From Vibrio tubiashii ATCC 19109 (GTDB lineage: Bacteria; Pseudomonadota; Gammaproteobacteria; Enterobacterales; Vibrionaceae): a stretch of DNA of 64,000 bases. This document shows positions 19,780-28,988 of the stretch, in pieces (position 1 is the first letter of the stretch; the number at the start of each line of letters is the position of its first letter). The notes below the pieces were generated by a model. It did not search any database. It had not been told where the DNA came from and worked only from the letters and a program-made list of their open reading frames with translations. The stretch lies in contig NZ_CP009354.1 of NCBI RefSeq assembly GCF_000772105.1, forward strand, positions 744,001 through 808,000, written 5' to 3'. The position numbers and the translations under genes were made by a program.

Positions 19780-20673
19780 TTATCCCAGACTTTGCTGCTG
19801 TTCAAAATGATTCACAAGGAAATCTATCAAGGCTCTGACAGGATGAGATAAGTGTTTGCGAGAAGGGTAGAGCAGATACATTTGCAGTGTATTCAGTTGC
19901 CAGTCTGGCAGTATCCATTCCAGTTCGCCATTGGCTATTTTGCTATCGGCTAGGTAGGTTGGCTGCATGGATATTCCTAACCCAGAGAGTGAGCCATGGA
20001 GTAACACAGTGGCTTCGTTAGCAGTGATATCACAATTCACTTCGACCTGATGTTTTTGCTCACCTTTCGTCAATTGCCAGATATGGCGACCAAAGTTTTT
20101 GTAGCCGAGGCAAGCATGCTGCTCCAAGTCTGCTGGGTGGGTAATAGCGGCTCGCGCATCTAAGTAGGCTTTAGATGCCACCAACTTAGAGTGGCAAACC
20201 GCAAACGGGCGTCCTATTAAGGCAGGATTCGGATCATTGGTGGTTCTAATAGCAAGATCGATTCTTTCGCTGACCATATCTACGGCTCTGTCTTGAGCAT
20301 CTATATCGAGCCTTATTCCCGGATATTGTTGGCGAAAAACCGTCAACGCAGGCATCAGTTCTGAAAATCCAAACGACATGCTGACTGATACGCGCACAAA
20401 GCCTTGTATTGCCTGGGTAGGCATTAAGCTTTCTTCAATTTGTTGCGCTTGTTCTACCCAGCGCTGTAAGTCTGGCAGCATTTGTTCCCCGGTATTGGTC
20501 AGGGAGACTTTGCGAGTGGTGCGTTGCAAGAGCCGCGCACCGAGCCAGTTTTCTACCGCTTCAACATGGCGAGTAACCATAGGGCGAGAGATATCTAAAC
20601 GGTCGGCAGTGGCGGTAAAGCTCTCTGTTTGGGCCACATCCAGTAGCACTTTTGCTGCGGTTAATTTGTCCAT
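19780..20673 (-). CDS. LysR-family regulator, divergent from the MBL gene
   Basis: 297 residues with an N-terminal winged HTH (SFTATADRLDISRPMVTRHVEAVENWLG) and an effector domain of the CrgA/DsdC-like type. The 109-base divergent gap to the periplasmic MBL-fold gene suggests it controls that gene. Confidence 0.88.
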   Translation of the reverse strand: MDKLTAAKVLLDVAQTESFTATADRLDISRPMVTRHVEAVENWLGARLLQRTTRKVSLTNTGEQMLPDLQRWVEQAQQIEESLMPTQAIQGFVRVSVSMSFGFSELMPALTVFRQQYPGIRLDIDAQDRAVDMVSERIDLAIRTTNDPNPALIGRPFAVCHSKLVASKAYLDARAAITHPADLEQHACLGYKNFGRHIWQLTKGEQKHQVEVNCDITANEATVLLHGSLSGLGISMQPTYLADSKIANGELEWILPDWQLNTLQMYLLYPSRKHLSHPVRALIDFLVNHFEQQQSLG

Positions 20674-20782
20674 TGATATGATCGTTTTACGAAATAATGA
20701 TGAAAAGAATAGGCTCTATTTAGAAATAAAACCAGAGGCTAACATGCTTAGCAACAAAACAAGCAATCCACTAGGAGACAGC

Positions 20783-21643
20783 ATGAAAGCCTTAACAACA
20801 CTTGCTTTACTACTTACCACTTCTTCAGCTGCGATGGCGGCAACCGATTTGAACTTTGAGGTTTACAACGCTGATGAGCACAGCTTCAACGTCACTTCGA
20901 CTCTGGTTGTTGGAGAAACAGAATCTTTACTTATTGATACTGGCTTCACCCGCGCGGACGCACTCCGTATTGCAGCTAAAGTATTGGATGCAGGTAAACC
21001 ACTAAAAACCATTTTCATCAGTCAGGCTGATCCGGATTACTACTTTGGCGCGTCTGAATTGCTCACCATCTTCCCTGATGCGCATGTGGTCACCACGGCC
21101 GCGGTAAGGGAGGCGATTGCGAAAAAACTAGAGAAAAAAGTCAGCTTCTGGGGGCCGAAAATGGGCTTAAATGCGCCGAAGGATCCTGTTCTGCCAGAGG
21201 TGGTTAAAGGTAACGAGTTAACGATTGATGGTGAAAAGATCGAAATACGTGGTACAGAGGGAGTGCTAGCGCATCGACCATATTTGTGGGTGCCAAGTGA
21301 AAAAGCCGTATTAGGTAACGTTGGCATTGTTCAAGGTATGCATGTGTGGATGGCCGATACTCAAACCGACCGAGAAGTTAAAACATGGTTGGCGCAGTTG
21401 GAAGAGATGCAGGCACTAAACCCAGAATTTGTTGTGCCTGGACATATGCAAAAATCAGGTCGATTGGATGCCAGCACCATTGCTTATACTCATACATGGA
21501 TAGAGCGCTTTGTTGAAGCGAAAAAGCAGAGTAAAAACAGTGCTCAACTGATTAAGATGATGACTAACCATTACCCAAAACTCGGTTCAGATTTTAGTCT
21601 AGAACTTGGTGCTCAGGTCCACATGAAGGAGGCGAGCTGGTAA
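20783..21643 (+). CDS. Exported metallo-beta-lactamase-fold protein with altered metal site
   Basis: 286 residues from the ATG at 20783, with AGGAG about 6 bases upstream; the longer open frame upstream runs antisense through the LysR gene. A Sec signal peptide is at 1-20. The MBL fold is clear, but the HxHxDH position reads SQADPDYYFG, so Gln, Asp and Tyr replace the three histidines. The late histidine in VPGHMQ remains. It may bind metal differently, have lost hydrolase activity or act as a binding protein. Confidence 0.8.
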   Translation: MKALTTLALLLTTSSAAMAATDLNFEVYNADEHSFNVTSTLVVGETESLLIDTGFTRADALRIAAKVLDAGKPLKTIFISQADPDYYFGASELLTIFPDAHVVTTAAVREAIAKKLEKKVSFWGPKMGLNAPKDPVLPEVVKGNELTIDGEKIEIRGTEGVLAHRPYLWVPSEKAVLGNVGIVQGMHVWMADTQTDREVKTWLAQLEEMQALNPEFVVPGHMQKSGRLDASTIAYTHTWIERFVEAKKQSKNSAQLIKMMTNHYPKLGSDFSLELGAQVHMKEASW

Positions 21644-21702
21644 CTGTCTCTTAGCCGATATCAATGGCGACTTAGCGAACAGGTTAAGGCTGTTCGCTTT
21701 TG

Positions 21703-23034
21703 TTAGTCGGAGTCGCTTTTTACTTCGAACCCGAGTGCTTTAAGTTCAGATGTAAACTGCGCTTGTGTATCGGGCTCGCCATGAATCAAGTGAATTTGCT
21801 TTGGTTTGTCAGCAATACCATGGATAAAGCGCAGTAGATCGTGTTTATCTGCATGGGCAGAGTAGCCTGACATTGTATGAACCTGCGCTTTGACTTCGAT
21901 CTCTTCACCGTCAATCTCCACATTCATCGCGCCAGATTGAATTTCTCGGCCCAAAGTCCCTTGCGCTTGATAACCTGCTAGAAGAACATCGGTTGTTTCC
22001 AAAGGCAGTAACGCTTTCAGATAGTCCATGATACGACCACCTTGGCACATTCCAGAGGCAGCAACGACTATCGCAGGCTCTTGGGTGGATTGGAGACGAT
22101 TAACCAAGCGCTGATGAGTGCGATGATCTTCGACTGTAATACATTGCTCGAACGCGAGTGGGTGGCGATGCCTCTCTAGCCGCTGTTTCGCTTCTTTGCC
22201 CCATAACTGTTTGAAATGGCGATAGGAACGAGTGACACGCTGGGCCATGGGAGAATCGAGAATGATAGGGATAGAAACATCAATTTGATGGTGGTGGATG
22301 AGCTGCTCAATATCGAACAGTAATTCCTGAGTACGTCCAACACTAAACGCAGGAATTAAGATTGCTCCTCCATCTTCAAGAGAGCGATCTATGATGGCTT
22401 TTAACCGCTCACCGCGTGTGGCGATATCTTCATGCTGTTTGTCGCCATAGGTTGTTTCAATCAGCAGGCAATCGGCACGTTGTGGAGATTTAGGATCAGG
22501 TAGGAGTGGGGTGTTATTTGGACCGAGATCGCCAGAAAAGACCACCACTTCTTGATTCGCCAAGCGCACTTCCACATAGGCGGAACCAAGTATATGCCCC
22601 GCGGGTTGAAAACGTATCGTCATCGAACCAAGGGGATTAAACTCGTCTAGGCAATGCCAACAATTATAGTCCAATGGCTTAATTAGGCGACGTATCTTGT
22701 TTAACACGCGCTCGGTTTGTTTGCGGTCTAAACCGAGTTGCAGCTTTAGGCTATCTTCGAGCATTAACGGGATCAGTTCGGCTGTTGCGGTCGTACAGTA
22801 AATAGGTTGGTTATAGCCAGTTGCGAGTATCCATGGTAGTCGACCTATGTGGTCAATATGGGCGTGGGTAATGACAATCGCGGTCAAGTGAGAGGTTTCA
22901 AATTCAATATCCAATGGCCGAGCATCAGCGCCTTGAAACAGCCCGCAGTCGATAAGAATGGCTTGAGCCTCTGATCTGAGCTCATGGCAAGAGCCAGTAA
23001 TCGTCTGTTTGCCGCCATGGTGAATGATCTTCAT
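21703..23034 (-). CDS. MBL-fold/beta-CASP RNase-like protein
   Basis: 443 residues from the ATG at 23034, preceded by GAGGA. The catalytic metal motif is intact (THAHIDHIGRLP), and the later motifs GHILGS, FSGDLG, the beta-CASP block with PAFSVGRTQELL and the final SGYSAHAD are present. It belongs to the KH-less beta-CASP exoribonuclease/YsH1-like group found in many bacteria. It probably processes RNA in the cytoplasm, and its targets are unknown. Confidence 0.88.
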   Translation of the reverse strand: MKIIHHGGKQTITGSCHELRSEAQAILIDCGLFQGADARPLDIEFETSHLTAIVITHAHIDHIGRLPWILATGYNQPIYCTTATAELIPLMLEDSLKLQLGLDRKQTERVLNKIRRLIKPLDYNCWHCLDEFNPLGSMTIRFQPAGHILGSAYVEVRLANQEVVVFSGDLGPNNTPLLPDPKSPQRADCLLIETTYGDKQHEDIATRGERLKAIIDRSLEDGGAILIPAFSVGRTQELLFDIEQLIHHHQIDVSIPIILDSPMAQRVTRSYRHFKQLWGKEAKQRLERHRHPLAFEQCITVEDHRTHQRLVNRLQSTQEPAIVVAASGMCQGGRIMDYLKALLPLETTDVLLAGYQAQGTLGREIQSGAMNVEIDGEEIEVKAQVHTMSGYSAHADKHDLLRFIHGIADKPKQIHLIHGEPDTQAQFTSELKALGFEVKSDSD

Positions 23035-23170
23035 GTTAAATCCTCGCAACCGTTTCAAGCTGACTGTGCCGACAAAGCTATTTTACGACAACTAGCCCAG
23101 CCAAATTTGCGAGGATTGAACACTTTTGGCAGTAAGTTATAGAGTACTCAGTTGTTTATCTGCGACTGAG

Positions 23171-23941
23171 TTACTCTTTGATCGTATTATCCTGTGTATT
23201 TACGCCACAGCTTTGTTGCGCTTCGAACGCTGCCACTTCTTTATCCAGCTCTGCGATTTTCGCTTCCATTAATTGGTGACAATGCTCAGCAAGAGCGCGG
23301 GCATCACTCAGGTTGTATTGAGTGGTATCAATTGGCTCAAGCATTTCAGTGATCACCACACCATTGTTGCGACGGTTAAGGTCAATCTTATTGTACGTGG
23401 TGCTCACTACCATAGGTGTAATGGGCACACCGGCTTCAATTGCCATACGAAAGGCACCGGTTTTAAACGGTAGCAATCCTCTCCCTTTACTGCGGGTACC
23501 TTCCGGGTAGGCCCAAACGGACAGGTCGCGCTGGTGGATGGCTTCCGCAACTTGCTTAATCGTATCGCGAGCTTTGGACTTATCTTGGCGGTTAATCAAA
23601 ATATTGCCTGTGATCCAATATAGTTGACCAAAAAAAGGTACCCAAATCAGTTCTTTCTTACCTAATGAAACGGTACGTGGTCTTAGCATTCCCGGTGAAG
23701 TAACAAAGTCATATACGCTTTGGTGGTTAGAAATATAAACACTGTTTTTCGGCGTAGGCGCTCGGTCTAACCCGCGCTGAATCAGTTTTAAACCTACCAG
23801 TTTGTGCAGTTGGTTAAACCAACGACAAAAGAAATACACATGCCGCGGATTTCTGGGGCTAAACAGGCAATAAACCATAGCGAAGAGGGTCATAAACACG
23901 ATAAAAATAGCAGCCAATACAAGGCGAAGAATACTTAACAA
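23171..23941 (-). CDS. plsC: 1-acyl-sn-glycerol-3-phosphate acyltransferase
   Basis: 256 residues with one N-terminal membrane segment. The catalytic HX4D motif is in NHQSVYDF (a lysine-free variant of the usual NHQSWLD), with YPEGTRSKGRG as motif III and VPITPMVVST as motif IV. It transfers an acyl group to lysophosphatidate at the inner membrane to make phosphatidate. No partner genes are adjacent. Confidence 0.92.
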   Translation of the reverse strand: MLSILRLVLAAIFIVFMTLFAMVYCLFSPRNPRHVYFFCRWFNQLHKLVGLKLIQRGLDRAPTPKNSVYISNHQSVYDFVTSPGMLRPRTVSLGKKELIWVPFFGQLYWITGNILINRQDKSKARDTIKQVAEAIHQRDLSVWAYPEGTRSKGRGLLPFKTGAFRMAIEAGVPITPMVVSTTYNKIDLNRRNNGVVITEMLEPIDTTQYNLSDARALAEHCHQLMEAKIAELDKEVAAFEAQQSCGVNTQDNTIKE

Positions 23942-24109
23942 AACGCGCTCCTTCCGTTATCCAACCCACGTATGAGTGGTCAATCTGGTTGATACAGTTA
24001 GAGTTTTAATTCTATTTAACCAAATTGCAACAAGTTTTGCTGGCACTTGGGTGGTAATCAATTATAAAGCCAATTACTATGCAGTAAGTTCCAATTCGGT
24101 AGCAAAACT

Positions 24110-25801
24110 ATGTCTTCAAGTTCTTCTTTTTACGAGCAAAATGCGGAACAACTGTGCGCTCAATATAACGCTCTCCAAGCGGAATCAGTGAATAGCGCTT
24201 GGCGCCTCTATTGGCCTATTTCGGGGGATAAAGTCCTTGATGTCGGTGCAGGGTGTGGGCGTGATGCGAAGTGGATGGCGGAGTCTGGTTGTGAAGTGTA
24301 TGCCATCGAACCTTGTCAGGCTTTACGCAATCTAGGCAATGAACACACAGGGGAATCTGTTGTTTGGCTTGATGATTCGTTACCCGCTTTGTCTCGTACA
24401 ACCAACTTAGGTATTCGGTTTGATGTGATTCTGGTCAGTGCTGTTTGGATGCATCTTGCTCCGACACACAGAAAGCGCGCATTCAGAAAGCTCGCCAACC
24501 TTCTCGCACCCAATGGAAAGTTGATCATTACTCTCCGTCACGGTGAATTTGATGATGGTCGGGTGAGCTATGACGTCTCGGTTGAGGAGTTGGAACAACT
24601 CTCTAAAGACAGTGCTCTATTGGTGCGCGACGTTACTGACCAATCGGATCAACTCAATCGCTCTGATGTTTCATGGCAAACGGTTGTCATGACATTACCT
24701 GATGATGGTTCTGGTGACTTAAATAAAGTCCGCCATATCATCGTTAATGACACTAAGTCAGCTACGTATAAATTGGCGTTACTACGTACTTTGTTACGTA
24801 TCGCTGACGCACACTCCGGGGCGGTTATAGATCGAAGTGACGGCAAGGTCGCTATCCCATTAGGTTTGGTTGCTCTTTACTGGAACCGTCAGTTTAAGCG
24901 CCTGATAGACATTGAAGATATTCAGCAAAGTGCCAATTCTTCGGCTGGACTTGGTTTTGTAAAGCCCGAAGGGTGGGGAAAGCTAACTCACTTAGCTGCT
25001 GAAGATCTCGCGGTTGGTTCACTCTTTACGGGTGAAGAGGCAAAAGCTTTAGACAAGGCCATTCGCGACACTTTAGCTACATTGAAGAGTGGTCCGGTCA
25101 AATACACTTACCAAAGTGATATTTCAAATCCCTATTTTCATATGCACCGTAGAAAGTATAAGAAAACTAGCTCGTATATTATCGATTTGGATTTCCTAGA
25201 AAGTTACGGTGAGTTTGTTTTGGACGAGAGTCTGTGGGACTGTTTCCGTTTGTACCATTCTTGGATAGAGCCACTAGTTGTAAATCAATGGATCTTAGAA
25301 ATGCAGCGCTTTGAGAGGAATAAGCAGCGCAATATTTCTTTGCAAACTTACCATGACTGCCTTGTCTGGATAGACCACAAACACAATACGCGTGATGTTC
25401 GAACTAGGATTGAGGCATTACGTAGAGACAGTTTAGTGATGAAAAGTGTTTGGAGTGGTAAGTCCCTCAAAAATGACTACCACATTGATCACTGCTTACC
25501 TTTTGCTCATTGGCCGAATAACGATAAGTGGAATTTACTGCCAACCACGGCAAAAGAGAATCTTGATAAAAAAGATCGTATTCCTACTCATTACCGTCTT
25601 TGCTCATCTCGCCAAAGGATTTTAGAGTGGTGGCAATTAGCTTGGGGCGAGAACGAGCAGTTACAACAATGCTTTTTCTCGGAAGCCACGCTTGCCTTAC
25701 CAAATGTCCCAAACCAATGCCGCGACTTTGAGCAAGTCTTTGAAGCTCTTGGCCTTCAAGTAAGAGGGGTTAAGAGTCGATTATTAGTTGGTGAGTGGTG
25801 A
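24110..25801 (+). CDS. SAM methyltransferase fused to an HNH endonuclease
   Basis: 563 residues. Residues about 1-200 are a class I SAM-dependent methyltransferase with motif I VLDVGAGCGRDAKWMAESG and a WMHLAP post-motif region of the class that acts on small molecules or proteins rather than a DNA N6-adenine DPPY type. The middle (about 200-420) is unrecognised. The C-terminus (about 455-495) has an HNH-type motif YHIDHCLPFAHW then NLLPTTAKENLDKKD. The combination suggests a nucleic-acid modification or defence enzyme. It overlaps the opposing NERD gene by 18 bases at its 3' end. Confidence 0.8.
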   Translation: MSSSSSFYEQNAEQLCAQYNALQAESVNSAWRLYWPISGDKVLDVGAGCGRDAKWMAESGCEVYAIEPCQALRNLGNEHTGESVVWLDDSLPALSRTTNLGIRFDVILVSAVWMHLAPTHRKRAFRKLANLLAPNGKLIITLRHGEFDDGRVSYDVSVEELEQLSKDSALLVRDVTDQSDQLNRSDVSWQTVVMTLPDDGSGDLNKVRHIIVNDTKSATYKLALLRTLLRIADAHSGAVIDRSDGKVAIPLGLVALYWNRQFKRLIDIEDIQQSANSSAGLGFVKPEGWGKLTHLAAEDLAVGSLFTGEEAKALDKAIRDTLATLKSGPVKYTYQSDISNPYFHMHRRKYKKTSSYIIDLDFLESYGEFVLDESLWDCFRLYHSWIEPLVVNQWILEMQRFERNKQRNISLQTYHDCLVWIDHKHNTRDVRTRIEALRRDSLVMKSVWSGKSLKNDYHIDHCLPFAHWPNNDKWNLLPTTAKENLDKKDRIPTHYRLCSSRQRILEWWQLAWGENEQLQQCFFSEATLALPNVPNQCRDFEQVFEALGLQVRGVKSRLLVGEW

Positions 25802-26767
25802 TGCCTTTGGCGATGTGTATTGAGTCTTATAACCACATTCGCAGGTTAGTGTATAGACACTTTTGTTTTTCGAGACACCTACAGCTTTTCCCCCACACGA
25901 GAGGCACACTTGCTTCATTGATGTATTTGTTTGGCAGTTCTCACATTGGACATAGTAACCAAATCGTCCCGATTTTTCTGTTGTATGGTAACTGCCGCAA
26001 GCTCGGCACTTAAACCATGAGTTTTGTTTGTTAGAAGAGATTTTTTGCGGTTGAAGATCTGACTTGGTTTCAAGGTTTTGGCTTAAAGACTCTTCTGGGC
26101 AACTAGGTGATGTTTGGTTTTGTGCGGATCCTAATGGCTTATGTTGACCAAGCAAGAAATTGCGTACTTTCATCATTTCTTCGGGTGAAAAATTAGGGTT
26201 AGTATTAAACATTGTGCTGCTTGAAGAAATCAGAGAACTAACTTTGTTCGCTATTTGTTCCGCTTTAACTATCTGATTAGAAATGGATTTAGGCATTGAA
26301 TCCCTTTCAATCAAAGTCTCATTTGAAGAGGCACAAACGAGATCCCAACATCTTCCGCCAAAATACGCTTGTATTCCTATCAAAGCGAGCTTGTTGAGCA
26401 TGATGTCTGCATTCTCATTAAGTAACTGCTTTAAAAGCTTTTTCTGTAGATGTGCTTGAGCAATAGGAGATGCCATACCTTGCCAGTGGCCGTTAAATGT
26501 TCTTTGCCACTCTAGTTGCTTGTTTACTCTTACCTTGCCTTTGATCGACTTTGATTCAATTAGAATAAAGCCTTTTTTATACAGGATTAGGTGATCAATT
26601 TGGGCAAACTGCTCATTGTGCTCAACTCTTAAATCATTGAAGACAAAAATGTCTTCTCTATCTGCAAACTCTCTGGATAGGTAGAAAGAAACATCTTTTT
26701 CTACCTTTTCTCCGCTTTTCTGTCTCTTGTTGTTCGCGGATTTTCCATCTCGGTTTTTAACTATCAT
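25784..26767 (-). CDS. NERD-domain protein with C-terminal zinc ribbons
   Basis: 327 residues. The NERD nuclease-related domain (about 18-125) has QIDHLILYKKGFILIESKSI, with the D and ExK catalytic residues of the PD-(D/E)XK fold. Two to three zinc-ribbon CxxC pairs lie near the C-terminus (CRAC, CENC, CLSCG, CECG), reminiscent of topoisomerase C-terminal zinc fingers. It is a probable DNA-binding nuclease. Its 3' overlap with the methyltransferase-HNH gene suggests the two travel together as an accessory unit. Confidence 0.82.
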   Translation of the reverse strand: MIVKNRDGKSANNKRQKSGEKVEKDVSFYLSREFADREDIFVFNDLRVEHNEQFAQIDHLILYKKGFILIESKSIKGKVRVNKQLEWQRTFNGHWQGMASPIAQAHLQKKLLKQLLNENADIMLNKLALIGIQAYFGGRCWDLVCASSNETLIERDSMPKSISNQIVKAEQIANKVSSLISSSSTMFNTNPNFSPEEMMKVRNFLLGQHKPLGSAQNQTSPSCPEESLSQNLETKSDLQPQKISSNKQNSWFKCRACGSYHTTEKSGRFGYYVQCENCQTNTSMKQVCLSCGGKAVGVSKNKSVYTLTCECGYKTQYTSPKASPLTN

Positions 26768-26883
26768 AACAACTGGCCTTTTTCTTTTTATGCTACCAGA
26801 TGTGTATTTTGCTTAGAAAGTGTTCTTATGACTCGCTCTTAAGGAAAGAGATGTGAATCACTAACTTATTTAAGTCTGATATT

Positions 26884-28539
26884 TTAGTTCTCTATAGTGA
26901 TCCTATTGCTATCCAACTGCGTTTTAGAATGAGAGTCTCTTGCTTTCTCCATCTGCAAAATCGTGGCTTGAACTGGGATGGCGAACTCGGCGTTGTTTTG
27001 TTTGATGATGCGTTCGACGCTAAACAGAAGTTCTTGTTGCAGCTCCAAGAAGCGTTCTCGGTTGGTGGTATCTAGATGAGCAAGAATCTCTAAGTTGATG
27101 CGATAGTTATCGAATGTCGAGAAATGCACGCGAACGGGGGACTCTAGCGTGTCTGGATGAGCGACAAGCATCGCTTCAATTTCGTGCGTGATCTTTGTAA
27201 CTACGGTGGTTGGGGTACCAATTCGCAACGCGATGTCAGCTTTAAACGGGTACCGATCACGGCGACTGTAGTTAACGATCTCCATTTTAACTAATGCACC
27301 ATTGGCGATGGTGATTTGCGTACGGTCTTTGGCGCGGATTCGGGTTGAACGCACACCAACACGCTCAACAACACCTGAGACTTTTCCCATCTGGCAGTAA
27401 TCACCGACCGAGAGTGACTTATCTAAGAATAGAATCACACCACCAATCAGGTTTTCCATCGTTGGTCGAATGGCAAGTGCAATCGCCATCCCGCCTAAAC
27501 TTAGTCCAGTAACGATGCCATACACAGGTACGCCGATTCGGTGCAATCCATAGCCGAAAATGCTGACAGCTAATGCTGAACCAACTAGTGTGCCGATAAT
27601 TTGAGTAATGCTTTGGCGCAGGTTGGAGGCGTTGCGAGTTTTTGCCATGGCACTGCACGTTTTATAGCCAAGTATGTAGGCGGCCTGTGCGACCAATAAC
27701 CAAACAATGAGTTCGCCAGAGATCGACATAACAGACATTAACTTACCCGTTAGATTGAGCTGGTGGTTGCTCAAATAGACAAGCGAACCAATACCTGCTG
27801 CCATAAGTAGCGGCCGTAATAGCACTAGTTTGTTGGCGCGATAAACGAGCAAGGCATAAAGTGCCAATCCGGCAGATAACACCGCTAAACCTATCCATTG
27901 CCATACCGCTTGATCGGCAACTTCTAGCATGAAGAACGGCGGTAAGCTTTCAACCCAAGTAAACCAATTTGGAGGCACGAGCTTACCAGCAGACAGCGAG
28001 AAGTAGCGGTAGAAATCTTTTACTGTGCCATCACGATTGGGTAGGTGCTTGACTAATTGATAGTTGGAATGCAGTGCTTCGACAGTTTGAGCAGAAAAAA
28101 GGAATTGTCCGTTTGGCTGCTTTTCAATCGACAGTTGAGTATTGGGGATCGTCCATCGCTCAATGCTATCTGTAGCGGGAATAGAGTTAAGATCAAACGC
28201 TGGAATTCGGTCGAGGATCTCTTTCATCAGCATGACGGATTCTAGAGAGATACGTGGGTACTCAGATTTAGGTTGCTGCGAAAAATCAAAGCATTGCACT
28301 GCTTTGTTGAACAACGCGTAGACAGACTGCCGAGCGCCTTCTTGCTGCTCGCTTGGTAAGTTTGGTAACTGTGCGAGTTGGTTGTTTGCCGCGTCGACGA
28401 GCTGATGAAAACTATCAAATGTGGCTTTGGGGCTAGTGGTGTCTGGTGGAGCGAGGGGGAACCGATCTTGTGCGTAACCCCCTGTAGTGATCACCAATAA
28501 CAAGGTTGAAATAAATACATTAATAGCTGCTTTAAACAT
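26884..28539 (-). CDS. MscS-family mechanosensitive channel
   Basis: 551 residues with a signal peptide (1-24, GGYAQ) and a periplasmic N-terminal region of about 200 residues, then several membrane segments. The pore helix and beta domain are canonical (GLSLGGMAIALAIRPTMENLIGGVILF and VERVGVRSTRIRAKDRTQITIAN). It should open under osmotic downshock at the inner membrane. It is divergent from the subtilase operon. Confidence 0.88.
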   Translation of the reverse strand: MFKAAINVFISTLLLVITTGGYAQDRFPLAPPDTTSPKATFDSFHQLVDAANNQLAQLPNLPSEQQEGARQSVYALFNKAVQCFDFSQQPKSEYPRISLESVMLMKEILDRIPAFDLNSIPATDSIERWTIPNTQLSIEKQPNGQFLFSAQTVEALHSNYQLVKHLPNRDGTVKDFYRYFSLSAGKLVPPNWFTWVESLPPFFMLEVADQAVWQWIGLAVLSAGLALYALLVYRANKLVLLRPLLMAAGIGSLVYLSNHQLNLTGKLMSVMSISGELIVWLLVAQAAYILGYKTCSAMAKTRNASNLRQSITQIIGTLVGSALAVSIFGYGLHRIGVPVYGIVTGLSLGGMAIALAIRPTMENLIGGVILFLDKSLSVGDYCQMGKVSGVVERVGVRSTRIRAKDRTQITIANGALVKMEIVNYSRRDRYPFKADIALRIGTPTTVVTKITHEIEAMLVAHPDTLESPVRVHFSTFDNYRINLEILAHLDTTNRERFLELQQELLFSVERIIKQNNAEFAIPVQATILQMEKARDSHSKTQLDSNRITIEN

Positions 28540-28988
28540 GTTTGATAAACCTAGTCTTTCCCTGACATTTATAAGCTAATTCATATCCTTTTGATTGCAT
28601 ACCTATGCTTTTTGCTCTCAGCCTTTTTTCACTGGATTTCGTGCTGTTCATCAAGTCAGGTTTGATTGGTACTTTCGTTTAGTTATGTGGCGTGCAACTG
28701 GCCCTTAGATTTTGAGTTCTTGGATTAAGGTTAGCTGGTTATTTAAGAGGTGTCTAAGCATAATAAGTGTTATTAAGTAATTGCTTTTTAAGGAAATAAT
28801 TTTTCTAATGAGTGTTCACTTTTTAGATGTAAAGGGTGAGCCTTAGCGTAAAAATAGAGCATTAACTTTATAAAATGTTGGCTGTTTTATAATCATTCTT
28901 TATAGCTAGATAGCTTGTGAATCATCACTAGAAATGATGATTCATGAGTGGAAAATGAATAAAAATAGCTCAATGAGGAATAGAGCAG
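28540..28988. other. Divergent AT-rich control region
   Basis: 449 bases between mscS-like and the subtilase gene with no ORF. The only clear structure is the inverted repeat at 28918-28944 near the subtilase start. Confidence 0.5.
28918..28944. promoter_or_regulatory. Perfect 10-bp inverted repeat upstream of the subtilase gene
   Basis: TGAATCATCA and TGATGATTCA are separated by seven bases (CTAGAAA), 44 bases before the ATG. It could be an operator or a 5'-UTR hairpin. The factor is unknown. Confidence 0.55.
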
